64,000 bases of DNA from Helicobacter pylori (GCF_900120335.1 NZ_LT635477.1:806001-870000); one strand, 5' to 3'. Positions 9,375 to 18,376 are shown, numbered from the stretch's first letter. A program made the numbers and translations. The notes: a model not told the origin generated them from the sequence alone.

Positions 9375-10082
9375 TTGTCTGAACCCATAGATAGATTCAC
9401 GCGCATAAGGTGGTTGTTTAAAAACGATTTTGAAAAAATCCGCCAACAAAGGGTTTTAATCTGTGGCGTGGGGGGCGTTGGGGGCTTTGCACTAGATTCT
9501 TTGTATCGTGTGGGGATAGGGCAAATCACTATCATTGATAAAGACGTGTTTGATGTGACCAATCAAAACCGCCAGATTGGCTCAGAAAGGATAGGAGAAT
9601 CTAAAGTGTTGGTGTTGCAAGATCTCTATAAGGGCATTCAAGCTTTGAATTATCGCATAGATGAAGCGTTTTTAAATTCATTTAATTTTAGAGATTATGA
9701 TTACATTTTAGATTGCATGGACGATTTGCCTATTAAAACAAGCCTAGCGATAAAATGTCAAAATTTCGCTTACGGGAAGTTTATCAGCTCTATGGGGAGT
9801 GCGAAGCGTTTGAATCCTAAACACATCCAAGTGGGGAGCGTTTGGGAAAGCTATGGCGATAAATTTGGGCGTAAATTTAGGGATTTTTTAAAAAAACGCT
9901 GTTTTAAAGGGGATTTTAAGGTGGTTTTTAGCCCTGAAGTCCCACATTGCATAGAGCTTGGGAGTTTTAATGCGGTTACGGCGAGTTTTGGTTTGCAAAT
10001 AGCGAGTGAAGTCGTACAAGATATTATCAAAAATGAAAGGCAGTGGAATGAAAGATTACGAAGACGAATTGGAAGATTTTGA
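9375..10082 (+). CDS. ThiF/E1-like ATP-dependent enzyme, TcdA-like (annotated as MoeB in some strains)
   Basis: A 235-residue adenylating enzyme with the nucleotide-binding loop LICGVGGVGGFALDSL, acidic site TIIDKDVFDVTNQNRQ and C-terminal segment VVFSPEVPHCIELGSFNAVT. The opening RFTRIRWLF and the C-terminal GSFNAVTASFGLQIASEVV resemble TcdA (CsdL), which cyclises the t6A base of tRNA to ct6A, more than MoeB or ThiF. The CxxC zinc motifs of MoeB are absent. The start is TTG at 9375. No ubiquitin-like partner is adjacent; moaD lies 53 kb away. TcdA is therefore the preferred reading. Confidence 0.7.
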   Translation: MSEPIDRFTRIRWLFKNDFEKIRQQRVLICGVGGVGGFALDSLYRVGIGQITIIDKDVFDVTNQNRQIGSERIGESKVLVLQDLYKGIQALNYRIDEAFLNSFNFRDYDYILDCMDDLPIKTSLAIKCQNFAYGKFISSMGSAKRLNPKHIQVGSVWESYGDKFGRKFRDFLKKRCFKGDFKVVFSPEVPHCIELGSFNAVTASFGLQIASEVVQDIIKNERQWNERLRRRIGRF

Positions 10083-10194
10083 AGAAGAAGAATTAGAGGG
10101 CTTTGAAGAAGAAGATGAAGAGTATGGAGATTATAAGAATGTCTATGATGATGACGATTATGAAGACTATAACTCTGATTATGAAGAAGAGTGA
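10048..10194 (+). CDS. Very acidic Asp/Glu/Tyr mini-protein
   Basis: A 48-residue product starting MKDYEDELEDFEEEELEG, about two thirds Asp and Glu with regularly placed Tyr and Phe. The ATG at 10048 is preceded by GGCAGTGGA and lies inside the 3' end of the TcdA-like gene (35-base overlap). The upstream in-frame ATG at 10006 would sit well within that gene and is less likely. The end is 3 bases before the amidase gene, so it is positioned as a translated operon member. No known family is recognised; such polyacidic tails can mimic nucleic acid or bind cations, but that is speculation. Confidence 0.65.
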   Translation: MKDYEDELEDFEEEELEGFEEEDEEYGDYKNVYDDDDYEDYNSDYEEE

Positions 10195-10197
10195 AAA

Positions 10198-11079
10198 ATG
10201 ATTCGCGCGAGCGTCCTCCAGCATGCTTATTGCGGCTCTAGAAAAAAAACCATAGAGCATACAGCCAACCTGCTTGAACAAGCGCTAAAAAAACACCCTA
10301 AAACCAATTTAGTGGTGTTGCAAGAATTGAACCCTTATAGTTATTTTTGCCAGAGCGAGAACCCTAAATTTTTTGATTTGGGCGAGTATTTTGAAGAAGA
10401 TAAGGCTTTTTTTAGCGCTTTAGCTCAAAAATTTCAAGTGGTGCTTATCGCTTCTTTATTTGAAAAGCGCGCTAAAGGGTTGTATCACAACAGCGCGGTT
10501 GTGTTTGAAAAAGATGGCTCAATCGCTGGAGTGTATCGCAAAATGCACATTCCTGATGATCCGGGGTTTTATGAAAAATTTTATTTCACGCCAGGGGATT
10601 TGGGCTTTGAGCCTATTGCTACAAGCGTGGGGAAATTAGGGCTTATGGTGTGTTGGGATCAGTGGTATCCTGAAGCAGCAAGGATCATGGCTTTAAAAGG
10701 GGCAGAAATTTTAATCTACCCTAGCGCGATAGGGTTTTTAGAAGAAGATTCTAATGAAGAAAAAAAGCGTCAGCAAAACGCATGGGAGACGATCCAAAGA
10801 GGGCATGCGATCGCTAATGGCTTGCCTTTGATTGCGACTAACAGAGTGGGCGTGGAGTTAGATCCTAGTGGGGCGATTAAGGGGGGCATTACTTTTTTTG
10901 GCTCTAGTTTTGTGGTGGGGGCTTTAGGCGAATTTTTGGCTAAAGCGAGCGATAAAGAAGAAATTTTGTATGCGGAAATTGATTTAGAACGCACCGAAGA
11001 AGTGCGCCGAATGTGGCCGTTTCTAAGAGACAGACGCATTGATTTTTATAACGATTTGTTGAAACGCTATATCAATTAG
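10198..11079 (+). CDS. aguB: Carbon-nitrogen hydrolase, N-carbamoylputrescine amidase type
   Basis: Nitrilase-superfamily amidase of 293 residues. The Glu-Lys-Cys triad is visible: Glu in VVLQELNPYS (about residue 42), Lys in YRKMHIPDD (about 118) and Cys in LMVCWDQWYPEAAR (about 155). The close spacing of FTPGDLGFEP and the CWDQWYPE motif match AguB, which turns N-carbamoylputrescine into putrescine. It was formerly called beta-alanine synthetase homologue. The family is certain; the substrate is by homology. Confidence 0.86.
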   Translation: MIRASVLQHAYCGSRKKTIEHTANLLEQALKKHPKTNLVVLQELNPYSYFCQSENPKFFDLGEYFEEDKAFFSALAQKFQVVLIASLFEKRAKGLYHNSAVVFEKDGSIAGVYRKMHIPDDPGFYEKFYFTPGDLGFEPIATSVGKLGLMVCWDQWYPEAARIMALKGAEILIYPSAIGFLEEDSNEEKKRQQNAWETIQRGHAIANGLPLIATNRVGVELDPSGAIKGGITFFGSSFVVGALGEFLAKASDKEEILYAEIDLERTEEVRRMWPFLRDRRIDFYNDLLKRYIN

Positions 11080-11128
11080 TCAATCAATTTAAGATTTAAA
11101 GTTAGAAAGGGTTAAACATGGTGGATGC

Positions 11129-11158
11129 AATTTTTTGCGCTAAACAAGCGCAAAAATT
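11129..11158 (+). terminator. Hairpin after the amidase gene, probable terminator
   Basis: AATTTTTTGCGC at 11129-11140 can pair with GCGCAAAAATT at 11148-11158 around the loop TAAACAA. It lies in the 122-base gap before the NhaC-like gene. The U tract after the stem is weak, so it may attenuate rather than stop transcription fully. Confidence 0.4.
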
Positions 11159-11201
11159 CTATCATTTTTGCGCGGTATCTTTATTTTAACAAGGAGCAAA
11201 A

Positions 11202-12515
11202 ATGCTAGAAAATAGCTCTGTATGGAGCAATCCTGCCTTTGTAGCCATCATTTGCATGTGCGTTCTTAGCCTTTTAAGGCTCAATGTCATGCTTTCTATG
11301 ATTAGCGCGACTCTCATAGCAGGGCTTATGGGAGGGCTTGGAATCACAGAGAGTTTTAACGTGATGATAGACGGTATGAAAGGCAATTTAAACATCGCTT
11401 TAAGCTACATCCTTTTAGGGGCTTTAGCGGTAGCGATCGCTAAAAGCAATCTCATTAAAGTCGCTTTGAATAAATTAATAGGCTTAATGGATTACAAGCG
11501 ATCCACTTTTTGCTTTTTGATCGCTTTCATCGCATGCTTTTCGCAAAATTTAGTGCCGGTGCATATCGCTTTTATCCCTATTTTAATCCCCCCTCTTTTG
11601 CATTTAATGAACCGGCTAGAATTGGATAGAAGAGCGGTCGCTTGCGCTTTAACCTTTGGCTTGCAAGCCCCCTACTTGGTGCTTCCTGTAGGGTTTGGCT
11701 TGATTTTTCAAACCACCATTTTAGAGCAATTGAAAGCCAATGGCGTTAGCACCACCATAGCGCAAATCACAGGAGTGATGTGGATAGCAGGATTAGCGAT
11801 GGTCGTTGGGCTATTTGTCGCCGTATTAACGCTATACAAAAAACCCAGGCACTACAAGGAAAAATCTTTTAATATAGAAGATTACGCCTCGCTTCAATTA
11901 AACTACCATGACTATTTGACTTTTATAGGGATTGTCGTGGCGTTTGTGATCCAATTAGCCACCGATTCGATGCCCTTAGCCGCCTTTTTAGCGTTAGCGA
12001 TTATCTTACTAGGTCGTGGCATTAAGTTTAAAGAAACAGACTCTTTAATGGATGATAGCGTGAAGATGATGGCGTTTATCGCTTTTGTGATGTTAGTGGC
12101 TAGCGGGTTTGGGGAAGTGTTGCAAAAAGTGCATGCGATAGATGGCTTAGTGAATGCGATCACAAGCGTGATCCAAGGGAAGCTTTTAGGGGCTTTTTTA
12201 ATGCTTGTTGTAGGGCTTTTTATCACTATGGGGATAGGGACTTCTTTTGGCACGATTCCTATCATCGCTGTGTTTTATGTCCCTTTATGCGCGAAATTAG
12301 GTTTTAGCACGGAATCTATGATTTTACTCATCGGTATAGCCGCAGCCTTAGGCGATGCAGGCTCACCAGCTAGCGATAGCACCATGGGGCCTACTTGCGG
12401 GCTTAACGCAGACAGCCAACACAATCATATCTATGACACATGCGTGCCGACTTTTTTAGTCTATAACCTTCCTTTGATTGTTTTTGGGGTGGTTGGAGCG
12501 TTACTATTAGGCTAA
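11202..12515 (+). CDS. NhaC-type Na+/H+ antiporter family membrane protein
   Basis: An integral membrane protein of 437 residues with about 11-12 hydrophobic segments. A conserved polar motif, AALGDAGSPASDSTMGPTCG near residue 390, is typical of the NhaC-related Na+/H+ antiporter family. AAGGAG lies five bases before the ATG. The transported ion is inferred from family only. It is followed closely by a MATE exporter in the same direction, the two overlapping by about 10 bases if the ATT start of that gene is right. Confidence 0.82.
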   Translation: MLENSSVWSNPAFVAIICMCVLSLLRLNVMLSMISATLIAGLMGGLGITESFNVMIDGMKGNLNIALSYILLGALAVAIAKSNLIKVALNKLIGLMDYKRSTFCFLIAFIACFSQNLVPVHIAFIPILIPPLLHLMNRLELDRRAVACALTFGLQAPYLVLPVGFGLIFQTTILEQLKANGVSTTIAQITGVMWIAGLAMVVGLFVAVLTLYKKPRHYKEKSFNIEDYASLQLNYHDYLTFIGIVVAFVIQLATDSMPLAAFLALAIILLGRGIKFKETDSLMDDSVKMMAFIAFVMLVASGFGEVLQKVHAIDGLVNAITSVIQGKLLGAFLMLVVGLFITMGIGTSFGTIPIIAVFYVPLCAKLGFSTESMILLIGIAAALGDAGSPASDSTMGPTCGLNADSQHNHIYDTCVPTFLVYNLPLIVFGVVGALLLG

Positions 12516-13831
12516 TCTATCAAGTTAAGAAAATCTTTTCTTTAGCCTTACCCTCTGGGGTCAATGCTTTTTTAGATGTGCTGGTGGTCGCGCTCTCGGT
12601 TTTTTTTGTGGGTAAGATTTCGCACCATCACATTGTGGCTTTAGGGGTGGGCTTGCAATTTTTAATGCTTTTTTATGGCATCAATACGATTTTATACACC
12701 GGCACTAACGCCATTCTTTCTAGGCTTGTTGGGGCTAGGGATTTTACTCAAATCAACCACGCTTTTTCCAGTATTTTTATAGGGGCGTTTGTGATTTGTT
12801 TGGGCGTGCTGTTTGTTTCTTATTTTTTGATTGAGCCTTTTTTAAATTGGATGCAATTACAAGATCCTTCGCGCCAATTGACGCAAGATTATTTAGAAGT
12901 CTTAGTTATCGCGCTACCGAGTATTTTTTTAAAAAATGTTTTAGTTTCAGCGCTCGCTAGCTTTTCAGACACCCTAACCCCCTTTATTGTCAAAATCATC
13001 ATGGTCATCGCATGCATTTTCTTGAATCAAGCCTTGATTTTTGGGGATTTTGGTTTTAAAGAAATGGGGATTGTAGGCTCTGCTTTAGCGAATGTGGTTG
13101 TCTCTTATTGGGAATTACTCGCACTTAGTCTTTGGATACAAATCAAAAAAATCCCTTTAAAATTCAAAATAACCTTTCGTTTTTCTTTTTTAAAAACCAT
13201 GTTTAGAGTGGGTTGGCCGGCCGGGTTTGAGCGCTTATTGAGCTTGTTTTCTTTAATACTCTTATCCAAATTTGTAGCGAGCTATGGGGATAAGGTGTTA
13301 GCGGGCATGCAAATAGGCATTAGGGTGGAAACCTTTTCGTTCATGCCCGGATTTGGATTTATGATCGCAGCAATGGTTTTAACAGGGCAAAATTTAGGGG
13401 CGAACAAGCCAAAGATCGCCACAGAATACGCGCATTTGATTTTAAAAATCTCTATGGGTTTAATGGGGGTTTTAGGGATTGTTTTAGTCTTATTCGCTAA
13501 AGAATTTGCGAGCCTTTTTTCTCAAGATGAAGAAGTTTTGGAAGTGGCGCGCTCTTATTTGATCGCTGTGGGTCTCTCTCAAGCCCCCTTAATTGGGTAT
13601 TTTGTGCTAGATGGAGTTTTTAGGGGGGCTGGCATTTCTAAAGTCTCACTGTATATTAACACCTTAAGCTTATGGGGGTTAAGGATCATGCCTATTTACT
13701 TGCTTTTAATCTATCATTTTAAGGTGGAATTTATTTTTGTAGTGATCGCATCAGAAACTTTTTTGCGCTCATTCATCTACTATAAAGTTTTTTCTAAAGG
13801 CATATGGAAAAGGTGCGGGAAAAAGGCTTGA
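12506..13831 (+). CDS. MATE-family multidrug/Na+ efflux protein, probable ATT start
   Basis: A MATE exporter with about 12 membrane segments; WPAGFERLLSLFSL and MQIGIRVETFSFMPGFGF are typical mid-protein motifs. The first ordinary start codon in frame is GTG at 12578, but codons upstream encode IFSLALPSGVNAFLDVL, the conserved first helix of MATE proteins, so GTG would delete half of it. The frame is open back to a stop at 12464 with no ATG, GTG or TTG. ATT at 12506 has GGAG seven bases upstream and is the best start, giving 441 residues and a 10-base overlap with the antiporter gene. Confidence 0.75.
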   Translation: MRLIYQVKKIFSLALPSGVNAFLDVLVVALSVFFVGKISHHHIVALGVGLQFLMLFYGINTILYTGTNAILSRLVGARDFTQINHAFSSIFIGAFVICLGVLFVSYFLIEPFLNWMQLQDPSRQLTQDYLEVLVIALPSIFLKNVLVSALASFSDTLTPFIVKIIMVIACIFLNQALIFGDFGFKEMGIVGSALANVVVSYWELLALSLWIQIKKIPLKFKITFRFSFLKTMFRVGWPAGFERLLSLFSLILLSKFVASYGDKVLAGMQIGIRVETFSFMPGFGFMIAAMVLTGQNLGANKPKIATEYAHLILKISMGLMGVLGIVLVLFAKEFASLFSQDEEVLEVARSYLIAVGLSQAPLIGYFVLDGVFRGAGISKVSLYINTLSLWGLRIMPIYLLLIYHFKVEFIFVVIASETFLRSFIYYKVFSKGIWKRCGKKA

Positions 13832-15421
13832 TTATTGCTTGAGCGTAGCGGTTGTTTTGAAACGATTTTCTCGCACCACTTGCACGCCCACTTCGCCCAC
13901 ATACTGAGCGCTCTCTTCTATCCTTTTAGCGATCTTTCTGGCAATAATAGGCACTTGATTGTCCCTGACTTGGTTGGATTTGACAATCACTCTTAATTCT
14001 CGCCCACTCTCCATCGCATACGCCTTTTCCACCCCATCAAATTCTAGCGCGATCTCTTCTAAAGCTTGCATGCGTTTAGCGTATTCTTCATCGCTCTTTC
14101 TCCTAGCGCCCGGACGCCCTGCTGAAAGCGCATCAGCCGCACACACGCTCGCGCACTCCACGCTCATGATCTCTTCATGCCCATGGTGGGCATAAATCGC
14201 ATTGATCACGACCGGGTCTTCTTTATGGCGCTTGCACACCTCAACGCCTAAATTCACATGGTCTCTCCCAAGCTCTTGGGTGAGCGCTTTACCAATATCA
14301 TGCAAAATACCCGCTCTTCTAGCGAGCTTTTTATCCCCCCCAAGCTGTTCTGCAATCAAGCCGGCTAAAAGAGCGACTTCCTTAGAATGCTGTAAAGCGT
14401 TTTGCCCAAAACTGGAGCGGTAACGCATTTTGCCTATTAAAATTTTAAGCTCATCTTCCATAGCCCCAAGCTCTAATTCTAGCACCACGCTCTCCCCTTC
14501 AAAAAGCAATTCTTTTTCCATGTTGCGTGCGACTCTGTGATAAACCTCTTCAATCCTATTAGGCTGGATACGGCCGTCTTCTATTAAAATTTTAATCGTC
14601 TCGCTCGCCACTTCACGCCGATAAATATTGAAACTGGACAAGCACAATTCGCTGCTGTCTTCGCTAAATTCTATATCCACCCCACTAATCTTTTTAAACG
14701 CTTCAATGTTTTTCCCGTCTTTTCCTATCACACGACCCACATAATCTGAGCAAGGCAAAGCGATACGGCTTGTTAAATTCTCTGTCGCATAATCACCCGC
14801 AAAACGGGCTGTCGCTTCCGCTAAAATGGCATACGATTTTTTCTTGCCCTCTTCTTTGGCTTCTTTTTCATAACGCCTGATTAAGGCGCTTTTTTGTGCT
14901 TCTAGTTCCTCTTCTAATTGCTCTAAGATCATGCTTTTAATTTCATCTTTGGTGTAAGCCATGTAATTGAGCATCGTGTCTAGCGCTTTGGCTTGAGCTT
15001 CTTTACAAATAGCGCGCTGTTTTTTAAAATTTTCCTTCTCCTGTTCTAAAATTTGGCGTTCTTTTTCAAGCTCTTTTTTTTCCTTTTCCAAATAGCGTTT
15101 TTCATCTCTTACAAATTCTTTGTGCTGTGCTTCTAAATGCTTCAAATGCGCTTCTTTTTTATCAAAATGGGTTTGGAGTTGCAAATTCTTATTTTCATAT
15201 TGCTGTTGCAACTTGCATTCTTGGCTTTTCATGCGCATTTCTTCAGCTTCCACGAAAGATTTCGCTTGAAATTCCATTAATTTGGCTTTGGCTGAAGCAC
15301 CTTTTAAAATGGCTTGCCCTCTAGCATAATAGATCTTTTTCATCACATAATACATGATTAAAGCGGTGATCAAACACGCTACCAAGACTTCTAATGAAAT
15401 GTAAATTAACCCGCTGCTCAT
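13832..15421 (-). CDS. rny: Ribonuclease Y
   Basis: Membrane-anchored endoribonuclease that starts mRNA decay. The product has an N-terminal membrane helix (about residues 5-27), a long Lys/Glu/Gln coiled coil (about 40-190), a KH RNA-binding domain (GRVIGKDGKNIEAFKKISG, near 235) and an HD domain (HSKEVALLAG, HDIGKALTQE). The ATG at 15421 with AAAGGA upstream gives 529 residues, close to the family norm, and is preferred to the ATG six codons upstream. The 5' end overlaps the cyclo-ligase gene by about 100 bases. It converges with the MATE gene. Confidence 0.94.
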   Translation of the reverse strand: MSSGLIYISLEVLVACLITALIMYYVMKKIYYARGQAILKGASAKAKLMEFQAKSFVEAEEMRMKSQECKLQQQYENKNLQLQTHFDKKEAHLKHLEAQHKEFVRDEKRYLEKEKKELEKERQILEQEKENFKKQRAICKEAQAKALDTMLNYMAYTKDEIKSMILEQLEEELEAQKSALIRRYEKEAKEEGKKKSYAILAEATARFAGDYATENLTSRIALPCSDYVGRVIGKDGKNIEAFKKISGVDIEFSEDSSELCLSSFNIYRREVASETIKILIEDGRIQPNRIEEVYHRVARNMEKELLFEGESVVLELELGAMEDELKILIGKMRYRSSFGQNALQHSKEVALLAGLIAEQLGGDKKLARRAGILHDIGKALTQELGRDHVNLGVEVCKRHKEDPVVINAIYAHHGHEEIMSVECASVCAADALSAGRPGARRKSDEEYAKRMQALEEIALEFDGVEKAYAMESGRELRVIVKSNQVRDNQVPIIARKIAKRIEESAQYVGEVGVQVVRENRFKTTATLKQ

Positions 15422-15998
15422 AATGTTTCCTTTTATCATTCTTCATAACGATACGAGCATTCATGTAAAGATTCGCTTCAATGTCATAAGCGTCTGTAAG
15501 GATACCATTAGCGATCGCTAACTCCCTACTCACAAACACGATTAAGGGGCGTTTTAGTTGCCTTTTGAGCAATTGGGGCAAACTCCTATCATACATGCCT
15601 AGCCCAAAACCCACGCGCCTAAAGCTTGTATCCATTCCTAAGATCGGCACGACAATGCAATCTAATTCTCGCTTATAACAGTGCGATAAACTCGGCTCAT
15701 CAAACCACCCCAAACGCCTTAAGGGCAACCTAAAGGGTGCGATAGTAAAGCCCTCTTTAGAAAAATTAGCGCCTTTTTTGATGCTTTTAGGCAACCACAC
15801 ATGCTTATTTTTTTGTCTTAACTTCAAAATCAAAGGCCTGATGTCAAGCTCATGCCCTAATGGGCTATACAATAAAATATTTTGATAATCTTTGAGTTTC
15901 CAAAACAAAAGCTTGCAAGCCAACTTATCCCTGACTTTATTTTTTGCTTTAGCCCTTTTCAAGCGTTCTTTACAAAAATCTCTAAAAATCGTTTTAAT
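15321..15998 (-). CDS. 5-formyltetrahydrofolate cyclo-ligase
   Basis: Converts 5-formyl-THF to 5,10-methenyl-THF with ATP. The signature GFGLGMYDRSLPQ, equivalent to the family's GxGxGYYDR, lies in the second half. TTG at 15962 is the first conventional start, but it would lose the basic N-terminal helix: codons upstream read KTIFRDFCKERLKRAKAKNK, as expected for this family. An in-frame ATT at 15998 has AAGGA eight bases upstream and gives 225 residues. The C-terminal tail of about 33 residues overlaps rny and extends beyond the usual family core. Confidence 0.75.
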   Translation of the reverse strand: MKTIFRDFCKERLKRAKAKNKVRDKLACKLLFWKLKDYQNILLYSPLGHELDIRPLILKLRQKNKHVWLPKSIKKGANFSKEGFTIAPFRLPLRRLGWFDEPSLSHCYKRELDCIVVPILGMDTSFRRVGFGLGMYDRSLPQLLKRQLKRPLIVFVSRELAIANGILTDAYDIEANLYMNARIVMKNDKRKHYEQRVNLHFIRSLGSVFDHRFNHVLCDEKDLLC

Positions 15999-16086
15999 GG
16001 TTATAATCCTTAAATTTTAGACTTACATTATAGTATAATTTTAGGTTATTAGTTACCATTTTATTATTCTTAAGGATGTGTTTATA

Positions 16087-16644
16087 ATGAGAATTAAGGC
16101 TTATTTTTTGCGTTTTATCGCGCTGGTTTTTATCGTTTTGTTGGGTTTTAGTGCTTGTAAAAATTCTCAAAAATCTCAAGATTCTCAAAACAATACCACC
16201 CAACAAGATAGCCCTAAAACCTACACCGCTATGGATCTGAATAACCAAGAATACACGATTATGGGCGATTTAGATTCCCTAAACATCAGCCCGGATCCTA
16301 ACACCCCTACCCTATTGATTTTAAGCGCTTTAGATAATTCTTTAAAAGATTACGCCCCCAGCTTTAACGTCTTAAAAAAAACTTTTAAAGATCGTTTGAG
16401 GGTGCTTATTTTACTCAATCAACCCTATTCAAGCGATGCAATCAAAGACTTTATTGCGCCTTCTCAAACTGATTTGATGATTTTAAACCCTAAAGATACC
16501 GCTCTTTTTGATCATTTAAACCATGACGCTTTAAACCATTCTTTTAACATGCTCTTGTATGACAAACACCAATTGATTAAAATGTATCAAGGGATCGTGC
16601 CAGCAGAAATGCTCCAATTTGATATTTCCCACTTAAAGGATTAA
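16087..16644 (+). CDS. Lipoprotein with thioredoxin-like fold
   Basis: A 185-residue predicted lipoprotein. The signal sequence ends in lipobox GFSAC about residue 22, followed by a Ser/Gln/Asn-rich linker. The body ([20 protein letters not shown], then [10 protein letters not shown] and [17 protein letters not shown]) has the strand-helix order of a thioredoxin fold but no CxxC, so redox catalysis is unlikely. ATG at 16087 with AAGGA ten bases upstream is chosen over GTG at 16078. It ends 5 bases before ftsY. Confidence 0.72.
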   Translation: MRIKAYFLRFIALVFIVLLGFSACKNSQKSQDSQNNTTQQDSPKTYTAMDLNNQEYTIMGDLDSLNISPDPNTPTLLILSALDNSLKDYAPSFNVLKKTFKDRLRVLILLNQPYSSDAIKDFIAPSQTDLMILNPKDTALFDHLNHDALNHSFNMLLYDKHQLIKMYQGIVPAEMLQFDISHLKD

Positions 16645-16649
16645 AAATT

Positions 16650-17528
16650 ATGTTTAATTTTTTCAAAAAAATTGTCAATAAGATTAAAGGCGAAGAGAAA
16701 GAAAAAAAGCGTGAAAATATCCCTAAAGAGGAATTAGAAGAAATTTTGATTGGCTTTGACATCCAATACGATTTGATAGAGAGCCTGTTAAAGCATTTAG
16801 GCGATTTAGTTACGCCCAAGCAATTGGAAGTCGCCTTGTTGCGTTTTGTGCGTGGGGAAAGTTACTATGATAAAACCCGCCTAAAGACCATCACCACAAA
16901 ACCCTTAGTGCATCTCATCGTGGGGGTTAATGGGGCGGGTAAAACCACAACGATCGCTAAATTAGCCAAACTCTCTTTAAAACAGCATAAAAAAGCGCTT
17001 TTAGGGGCCGGCGATACCTTTAGAGCGGCCGCAGTCAAACAGCTCCAACTATGGGGCGAAAAGCTTAACGTTCAAGTCATTAGTGCTAAAGAAGGGAGCG
17101 ATCCAAGCTCTTTAGCCTACAACACCATAGAAAGCGCGATCGCTAAAAATATAGATGAAGTTTTTATAGACACCGCCGGGAGGCTGCACAACCAGACCAA
17201 CCTTAAAAACGAGCTTTCTAAAATCGCGCGCACTTGCTCTAAAGTTTTAAAAGACGCCCCCTTTTATAAATTCCTTATTTTAGACGGCACGCAAGGGAGT
17301 TCTGGGCTAACGCAAGCGAAAATTTTCCATGAGACTCTGGCGTTAGACGGCGTGATCATGACTAAGCTTGATGGCACTTCTAAGGGTGGAGCGATTTTAA
17401 GCGTGCTGTATGAGTTGAAATTACCCATTCTTTATTTAGGAATGGGCGAAAAAGAAGACGATTTGATCGCTTTTGATGAAGAACGCTTTATAGAAGACTT
17501 GGTTGATGCGGTGTTTGTGGAACAATAA
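16650..17528 (+). CDS. ftsY: Signal recognition particle receptor FtsY
   Basis: GTPase that docks SRP-ribosome complexes at the membrane. The 292-residue protein has a short N domain and a G domain with G1 [28 protein letters not shown]3 [10 protein letters not shown]4 [12 protein letters not shown] and the closing [11 protein letters not shown]. The long acidic A domain of E. coli FtsY is missing, as in many small genomes; a short Lys/Glu stretch replaces it. Confidence 0.96.
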   Translation: MFNFFKKIVNKIKGEEKEKKRENIPKEELEEILIGFDIQYDLIESLLKHLGDLVTPKQLEVALLRFVRGESYYDKTRLKTITTKPLVHLIVGVNGAGKTTTIAKLAKLSLKQHKKALLGAGDTFRAAAVKQLQLWGEKLNVQVISAKEGSDPSSLAYNTIESAIAKNIDEVFIDTAGRLHNQTNLKNELSKIARTCSKVLKDAPFYKFLILDGTQGSSGLTQAKIFHETLALDGVIMTKLDGTSKGGAILSVLYELKLPILYLGMGEKEDDLIAFDEERFIEDLVDAVFVEQ

Positions 17529-17532
17529 ATTA

Positions 17533-17553
17533 AAAAATGCTATTAGCGTTTTT
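17533..17553. terminator. Short bidirectional terminator between ftsY and the YkgJ-like gene
   Basis: AAAAATGCT and AGCGTTTTT pair around an ATT loop, flanked by A and T runs on both sides. It lies in the 36-base gap between two convergent genes, where a shared terminator is expected. The stem is short and AT-rich. Confidence 0.4.
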
Positions 17554-17564
17554 ATAAAATTAAA

Positions 17565-17885
17565 TTATTGATTAAGAATAACCCTAAAACTTATATCCAT
17601 ATGGTTTGCTTCTTGTAAAGCATTACAAACCTCTGCGTTTTTGGCATAAAATTCCTTAAGCGGAATATGAGAATAAAGCTTTTTGTGCGCTTCATCAATC
17701 CTGCAAATTAACGGGTGCGATTCATAAATCTTGCACAGATTGGTTTCTAAATCCAAAAACTTGCACACCCCATTGCCAGCATCAAACTCAATAAGCTCAA
17801 TAATCCCGGCGATATTTTTACAGCAAAGCCCACAAGAGGTGCAAGAGAAACGATCAGGAGTTGTTTGCTTTTTTGATTCTTCCAT
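17565..17885 (-). CDS. YkgJ-family zinc/iron-chelating cysteine-cluster protein
   Basis: A 106-residue protein with the YkgJ pattern: FSCTSCGLCCKNIAG (about residues 14-28), then CKFLDLETNLCKIYESHPLICR. Eight Cys residues are suited to binding Zn2+ or an Fe-S cluster. Function of the family is not settled; proposed roles include metal handling and protein modification. It is the last gene on this strand before the accessory cluster at 17.9-20.9 kb. Confidence 0.85.
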   Translation of the reverse strand: MEESKKQTTPDRFSCTSCGLCCKNIAGIIELIEFDAGNGVCKFLDLETNLCKIYESHPLICRIDEAHKKLYSHIPLKEFYAKNAEVCNALQEANHMDISFRVILNQ

Positions 17886-17945
17886 GCTCGCTTCTTTATA
17901 CCCTCTATTTTGTGTCCTTTTTTCCTCTTTTAAAGCTCTATAGTC

Positions 17946-18320
17946 TTAAGAAGTCTTATCGTCTCTTAGATCTTCAAGTCGTGCCTGCCTAAATCTGATA
18001 CCACGCAAGCTATAATTCCCATTTTCTAAGCTATCCGTCTGATCTCGCATGAGATTAAGGGCTTTTTGTGCTTTTTCAGTGAGCTTTTGGTGTTCGTCCA
18101 TGATAGGCGCTTTCAAAAAAGCGCTCAAACTAAGGAGCGTTGAAACGGTAACGCTGAGCTGATCTTTTTCTTTTTGATTGTAACGAGAGGTATCGTAGTT
18201 ATGCTTTTTCATCGTGGCGATGGCATCTTGAGCAAACGAGAAAAACAGTGCATCAAACTTTGTGATCTGCCTGGTGAAAAGATCTGCCATTTTCCTAACG
18301 GCTTGGAGATTATCAATCAC
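17946..18320 (-). CDS. Downstream half of a frameshifted gene (helical, unknown)
   Basis: A 124-residue helical product with no recognised family (for example FTRQITKFDALFFSFAQDAI and SVTVSTLLSLSAFL). It opens at a GTG with no good ribosome site. The same frame is open upstream to about 18388, encoding KKLEDAKAYYSQVEAAVKKA, which has no start codon of its own. One extra A in the A6 tract at 18382-18387 would fuse it to the 185-residue gene upstream. It is therefore probably the C-terminal half of a single protein of about 325 residues, split by a frameshift or joined by ribosomal or transcriptional slippage. Confidence 0.55.
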   Translation of the reverse strand: MIDNLQAVRKMADLFTRQITKFDALFFSFAQDAIATMKKHNYDTSRYNQKEKDQLSVTVSTLLSLSAFLKAPIMDEHQKLTEKAQKALNLMRDQTDSLENGNYSLRGIRFRQARLEDLRDDKTS

Positions 18321-18376
18321 TACATCTGCTTTTTTAACGGCTGCTTCAACTTGAGAATAATAAGCTTTGGCATCTT

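Noticed and set aside
16078-16086. GTG start for the thioredoxin-like lipoprotein
   Set aside because: It sits almost on the ribosome site; ATG at 16087 has proper spacing and gives a normal signal peptide.
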